The position numbers were made by a program, and so were the translations under genes. DNA of 64,000 nucleotides from Lactiplantibacillus daoliensis (GTDB lineage Bacteria > Bacillota > Bacilli > Lactobacillales > Lactobacillaceae). The notes below the pieces were generated by a model. It did no database searches, was not told the origin of the DNA, and saw only the letters and a program-made list of their open reading frames with translations. This document shows, in pieces, positions 60,447-64,000 of the stretch; position 1 is the stretch's first letter; each line of letters opens with the position of its first letter. Location: positions 310,001 through 374,000 of the forward strand of contig NZ_BJDH01000001.1 of assembly GCF_005405005.1 (NCBI RefSeq), written 5' to 3'.

Positions 60447-60496
60447 TGTAAATTCAAAATGATGTTTGTGTAAAACCATTGTATAGTTTCCGTAAA
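60447..60496 (-). promoter_or_regulatory. PhoP box array of the orphan pstS
   Basis: On the minus strand hexamers TTTACG, TATACA, TTTACA, ATCATT and TTTACA are each separated by exactly five bases (11-bp period). This is the same arrangement as upstream of the pst operon. TAATAT at 60437-60432 may be the -10. Confidence 0.82.
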
Positions 60497-60528
60497 GACC
60501 ATCTAGATTAACCAAAAACTCTCCAGAC

Positions 60529-60571
60529 AAAAAAACAGGCCTGATAACTGAAAATCGTTATCAAGTCTGTT
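60529..60571 (-). terminator. terminator of tagO
   Basis: ACAG.C.TGATAAC pairs with GTTATCA.G.CTGT and is followed by seven T on the minus strand, 18 bases after the stop. Confidence 0.88.
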
Positions 60572-60588
60572 TCACTTTAGTGATTCAA

Positions 60589-61686
60589 TTAATGATTACT
60601 CTTGGAAGTGAACCTAGCGACCGTCCGCTTAATCCAATCCAATAACGGTTGCCGGTTATCGCCAGCCAAACCAATTGCTTCCACAAATAGTTCCAATCCG
60701 AATAACAAGCTGATGGTCAGCAAGATTGAGCCACCCAGCGATGAAATCGGATATAACAATGAGATGAACGAAAAGATAAGGGCAATCCCGTAAATCACCA
60801 TCACAGTCTGACGATGGGTCAGGCCCAACTGCATCAAGCGATGGTGCAAATGGTGTTTATCGGCTTGCGAGATTGGTTTCTTATTTAAAATTCGCCGAAT
60901 CATCGCGTAAATCGTATCGGTAATTGGGACCCCTAAAATCATCACTGGGATGATCACCGAGATTAAGGTAACATTTTTCAAACCGAACAACGAGAATACC
61001 GCGGTCATAAACCCGATAAATAAAGAACCGGTATCCCCTAGATAAATCCGGGCAGGAAAGAAATTATACGGTAAGAATCCTAGCATGGCAGCGACTAAGG
61101 TAAAAATCAGCAGCGAGACAAAGGTATTGGCATTTAAGAAGAATAGCCCAATAATTCCCATCGTACTCAGCGCGATGATTCCGACCCCGGTTGCTAGGCC
61201 ATCCAACCCGTCGATTAGATTAATGGCATTCGTAATTGCTAAAATCCACAGCAATGTAATCGGCAAGCTCAACCACTGAAAATGAATGAGCCCGATAAAT
61301 GGGAATGTGAGTGTCGTCATTCGAATCCCACCAATGAAGTAGACTTCTAAGGCCGCTAACGTAATTCCCAACATTTTTTGCCGCGGTTTCAATTCATAGA
61401 TATCATCAATGATCCCAGTCGCCAAAATGATTAGCTCACCGCCTAGTAACGCATAAAAGAGTCGCGTTGGAAACTGATGCATCAAATATAAGATTGTCGT
61501 GCCAATGGTGTAAGCAATAAAAATGGCTAGACCACCCATTGTCGGCATCGGAATCTTGTTCACCCGGCGAACATTCGGCTTATCAACGGCTCCGATTTTA
61601 AAGGCGAGATTTCGCACAAACGGCGTTAAAAGCGCGGATATCATCATGGTCGCAACTAAGCTGACTAAGATTTCAAATCTAATCAT
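60589..61686 (-). CDS. tagO: undecaprenyl-phosphate GlcNAc-1-phosphate transferase TagO/WecA family
   Basis: Integral membrane enzyme that starts wall teichoic acid or polysaccharide synthesis on undecaprenyl phosphate. About ten helices are visible in 365 residues. Family motifs are PTMGGLAIF, NAINLIDGLDGLATG, YLGDTGSLFIGF and the cytoplasmic histidine loop KHHLHHRLMQLGL. I start at ATG 61686 (MIRFEILVS), after GAGGAG; the longer frame adds 21 unrelated residues. It has its own terminator. Confidence 0.95.
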   Translation of the reverse strand: MIRFEILVSLVATMMISALLTPFVRNLAFKIGAVDKPNVRRVNKIPMPTMGGLAIFIAYTIGTTILYLMHQFPTRLFYALLGGELIILATGIIDDIYELKPRQKMLGITLAALEVYFIGGIRMTTLTFPFIGLIHFQWLSLPITLLWILAITNAINLIDGLDGLATGVGIIALSTMGIIGLFFLNANTFVSLLIFTLVAAMLGFLPYNFFPARIYLGDTGSLFIGFMTAVFSLFGLKNVTLISVIIPVMILGVPITDTIYAMIRRILNKKPISQADKHHLHHRLMQLGLTHRQTVMVIYGIALIFSFISLLYPISSLGGSILLTISLLFGLELFVEAIGLAGDNRQPLLDWIKRTVARFTSKSNH

Positions 61687-61802
61687 TTGTGCGTAACTCC
61701 TCTCTGAGATATTACTTATAATTATACAAACCTGAATCCAACTTGACAACTTGATTCAAGGAAACTTAGGAAAGGCAACACAATTCGGTCACAAATTAAA
61801 CT

Positions 61803-61843
61803 AAAAACGACGTGCAAGACAGCCAGTGCCATCTCCACGTCGT
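61803..61843 (-). terminator. terminator of the KimA-like gene
   Basis: ACGACGTG and CACGTCGT pair around a 21-base loop, followed by five T on the minus strand. Confidence 0.8.
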
Positions 61844-61849
61844 CTGCAA

Positions 61850-63685
61850 CTACTCTTTTAAATGATAATTATAAGTCGATACAATAATATTTTCACGTGA
61901 GTTTAAAACCGCCCGTAAGCGTAAACTCGTTTGGTTATGCAAAATATTTTGCCAAGGTTTCTTAGGCACGAACTGTGGTACCAAGACCGTGGTTGAGAAA
62001 TTCCGTTCCGCCGCTCGTTTGGCAATGACATCACAGAAACGCAGCGTTGGCGTTGCAATCGAACGATACGATGAATGAATATCCACAAACCGCACATCTG
62101 GGAACGTTGACTTAAATTCGGCCGCCGTCTTATGTTCTTTTTCTGGATTTTCATCAAATGACACGTGCATGGCAATGACATAATCACCGATGGAACGGGC
62201 ATAATTGACCGCTGCCGCCGTGACCCGCGTCACATTGGAAACCAGCACAATGACCGTGGCACCATCGTAGTCGTGTAACTCGGCTTTCTCCTGAGCAACC
62301 ACCCGCAACTGGGCTGCTACACGGTTGTAGTGCACATGAATGCGATAGAACATATAAAGCAAGAGTGGCATCACTACAAGGTAAGGCCAAACATTGCCGA
62401 AATGCAAGGCAAACAAGAAGACCACTAGGACTAATGAGATTAATGCCCCAAGTAAATTGACTGCGGCTTTAAGCCACCACCAACTGCCCCGTTCGCGCAA
62501 CCAGTGCACGATCATCCCAGATTGAGATAAGGTAAACGGTACAAAGACCCCAACCGCATACAGTGGAATTAATAACGTTGTCTTCCCATGGAAAATGAAG
62601 ATAAGCACAATCGCGCCAACAGCCAATGAGATAATCCCGTTAGAATAACCTAATCGATCACCACGATCCATGTAAGCGTGTGGTAAAAATTTATCTTTAG
62701 CTAAGTTGTAAGCTAGAATTGGGAACGCTGAGAACCCAGTATTCGCCGCAACCGCTAAAATCAAAGCCGTCGATAACTGTAACAAGTAGTAGAACAAACC
62801 ATGACCAAATACTGCCGTCGCAATTTGTGATAAGACAGTGTTATCAGCTTGTGGCTTGATGCCCAAGTAGTAACTCAAGTAAGTAATCCCACCAAAGAAA
62901 ACTGCCAGGACAATGGCCATGATTGCTAACGTATTAGCAGCATTTCGACGTTTAGGTCGTTTGAAATTAGGCACCGCATTACTGATAGCTTCGACCCCTG
63001 TCAGTGATGAAGACCCTGACGAGAAAGCCCGGAAGAACAGGACTAAGGTCATGCCTTGAACTGGTGCCCCCATTGCTGCGGAGGCATGGTAAGTTAAGTT
63101 ACCACTCGCAATATTCATAATCCCCCATAAAATCATCCCGATAATCATGAGGATAAAGAAGTAAACCGGAAAAGTTAAAAATGACGCTGATTCACGCATG
63201 CCTCGTAAATTTAAAGCCATGATTGCAATCACAATCAACACGGCAATCAACACCTGATAGTTCACTAAGGACGGTACGGCTGAAGTAATGGCTTCAGTCC
63301 CCGAGGTCACGGAAACGGCCACAGTCAACATATAGTCAACTAACAGTGACCCACCGGCAACCAGTCCAGCTGGCCGCCCCCAGTTAGTACTAGCAACCAC
63401 ATACGCGCCACCACCCGAAGGATAAGCACGAATAATTTGCCGGTACGACATCGTAATGGCAAATAATAGAATCAGAACTAAGGCAGCAACATATAATTGA
63501 TACATTAAAGCTGCTGCTGAAAGGGTAATCAATACCGTTGTGATCTGTTCAGTACCATAGGCCACTGACGAGAGCGCATCTGATGACAGCAGCGCCAGCG
63601 CCTTGAACTTGGTGAGTGCTTGCCCACCTTCATCCATGGTTTTTAACGGTTTCCCGATAACCAACCGTTTTAAATAACGCCACAT
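61850..63685 (-). CDS. APC-superfamily permease, KimA-like potassium importer
   Basis: A 611-residue membrane protein with about twelve helices and a C-terminal cytoplasmic domain (about 460-605) of universal-stress-like fold. The start MWRYLKRLVIGKPLKT and LALLSSDALSSVAYGTEQI closely resemble B. subtilis KimA, a high-affinity K+/H+ symporter controlled by c-di-AMP. An amino acid substrate is the alternative. The 180 bases upstream do not show a c-di-AMP riboswitch that I can recognise. The ATG at 63685 follows AAAGGAG. Confidence 0.85.
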   Translation of the reverse strand: MWRYLKRLVIGKPLKTMDEGGQALTKFKALALLSSDALSSVAYGTEQITTVLITLSAAALMYQLYVAALVLILLFAITMSYRQIIRAYPSGGGAYVVASTNWGRPAGLVAGGSLLVDYMLTVAVSVTSGTEAITSAVPSLVNYQVLIAVLIVIAIMALNLRGMRESASFLTFPVYFFILMIIGMILWGIMNIASGNLTYHASAAMGAPVQGMTLVLFFRAFSSGSSSLTGVEAISNAVPNFKRPKRRNAANTLAIMAIVLAVFFGGITYLSYYLGIKPQADNTVLSQIATAVFGHGLFYYLLQLSTALILAVAANTGFSAFPILAYNLAKDKFLPHAYMDRGDRLGYSNGIISLAVGAIVLIFIFHGKTTLLIPLYAVGVFVPFTLSQSGMIVHWLRERGSWWWLKAAVNLLGALISLVLVVFLFALHFGNVWPYLVVMPLLLYMFYRIHVHYNRVAAQLRVVAQEKAELHDYDGATVIVLVSNVTRVTAAAVNYARSIGDYVIAMHVSFDENPEKEHKTAAEFKSTFPDVRFVDIHSSYRSIATPTLRFCDVIAKRAAERNFSTTVLVPQFVPKKPWQNILHNQTSLRLRAVLNSRENIIVSTYNYHLKE

Positions 63686-63861
63686 GATAATAACTCCTTT
63701 ATTTCAAAAATAATTATTCCCAAGTAAGTGCTAAGTCAAAGTTGATTTTACTACTTTAAATTAGTAAATACTACACGTTTAACTGGAACGCACTAACTTT
63801 TTCAACCCGCATAGCCCCCTAGTTTACTCCTGACTTTCCCACTTGGCTACTTATTTTTGAC

Positions 63862-63892
63862 TAAAAAACACCCACTCAAATGAGCAGGTGTT
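63862..63892 (-). terminator. terminator of groEL
   Basis: AACACC and GGTGTT form the base of a stem with inner CTC/GAG, followed by six T on the minus strand, 20 bases after the groEL stop. Confidence 0.85.
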
Positions 63893-63911
63893 AAAAAGTG
63901 TTAACTTAAAC

Positions 63912-64000
63912 TTACATCATGCCGCCCATACCTGGGTTTGGCGCAGCTGGTGCAGCTGGTGCTTGTGGTTCTGGCTTTTCAGCAACAACCGCTTCAGTCG
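63912..64000 (-). CDS. groEL: 60 kDa chaperonin GroEL, C-terminal end only
   Basis: The last 28 codons before the window edge read as a Pro/Ala-rich linker followed by PNPGMGGMM and stop. The GGM-rich tail is the hallmark of GroEL, pointing into the folding cavity. The rest, and groES, lie beyond the window. Confidence 0.95.
   Translation of the reverse strand, partial: TEAVVAEKPEPQAPAAPAAPNPGMGGMM

Noticed and set aside
63686-63861. c-di-AMP (ydaO-type) riboswitch upstream of the KimA-like gene
   Set aside because: The interval is short and I see neither the conserved core nor a terminator before the gene.

Overview
The window is ordinary low-to-mid GC Firmicutes chromosome from a lactic acid bacterium, most likely the Lactiplantibacillus plantarum group. 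That placement is inference from gene content and order (smpB-rnr-est-secG, eno-tpiA-pgk-gap-cggR, rpoN, clpP, whiA-yvcK-rapZ, uvrBA, hprK-lgt-gpsA-galU, pst, secA-prfB, groEL), from an sigma-54 gene, and from a VanX-like dipeptidase; no database was searched. Nearly all genes lie on the minus strand, so the window is the reverse complement of the usual map direction. I see no prophage, insertion sequence, CRISPR array or obvious island.

Layout by position. 1-4.2 kb: trans-translation and RNA decay (smpB, RNase R), an esterase, secG. 4.2-6.7 kb: a ClC chloride transporter with a degenerate kinase-fold partner. 6.8-12.6 kb: the lower glycolytic cluster eno, tpiA, pgk, gap under the repressor CggR, with promoter and operator readable. 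12.6-15.7 kb: sigma-54, tRNA-Arg(CCG), clpP with a CtsR box, and a small membrane protein. 15.7-18.5 kb: an oligopeptide-binding lipoprotein behind a long leader that encodes a Met/Cys-rich 34-residue peptide and ends in a terminator, then a divergent MmcQ/YjbR protein. 18.6-26.1 kb: whiA, yvcK, rapZ, hdeD-like, ybjQ-like, argGH, luxS. 26.2-33.2 kb: uvrA, uvrB (SOS-like box), an HD hydrolase, an MFS exporter. 33.3-37.2 kb: D-Ala-D-Ala dipeptidase, a possible structured RNA, pgm, DUF3290/DUF421 pair. 37.4-43.1 kb: trxB, galU, gpsA, lgt, hprK, yvlD-like, pspC. 43.2-52 kb: phosphate uptake (phoU, two pstB, pstA, pstC, pstS) and its PhoPR-type two-component system behind a PDZ membrane protein. 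52-59.3 kb: prfB with its programmed frameshift, secA, hpf, comFC-comFA, yigZ. 59.3-64 kb: a second, orphan pstS lipoprotein, tagO, a KimA-like potassium importer, and the 3' end of groEL.

Functional links. Two distant pstS genes each carry an array of PhoP-type boxes with exact 11-bp spacing, so phosphate starvation probably drives both. CggR, HprK and Pgm/GalU tie glycolysis to carbon catabolite control and to envelope precursors; Lgt, TagO, SecA/SecG and the dipeptidase also serve the envelope. Many starts are TTG or GTG; I moved several starts inward where a good ribosome-binding site showed the longest frame to be wrong.

The most unusual element is the leader of the peptide-binding protein (about 17432-17680). 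It has a strong promoter, a well-placed small ORF containing MMMCCPCC, hairpins overlapping those codons, and an intrinsic terminator before the transporter gene. This is the layout of sulfur-amino-acid-responsive attenuation, which I propose as an inference.
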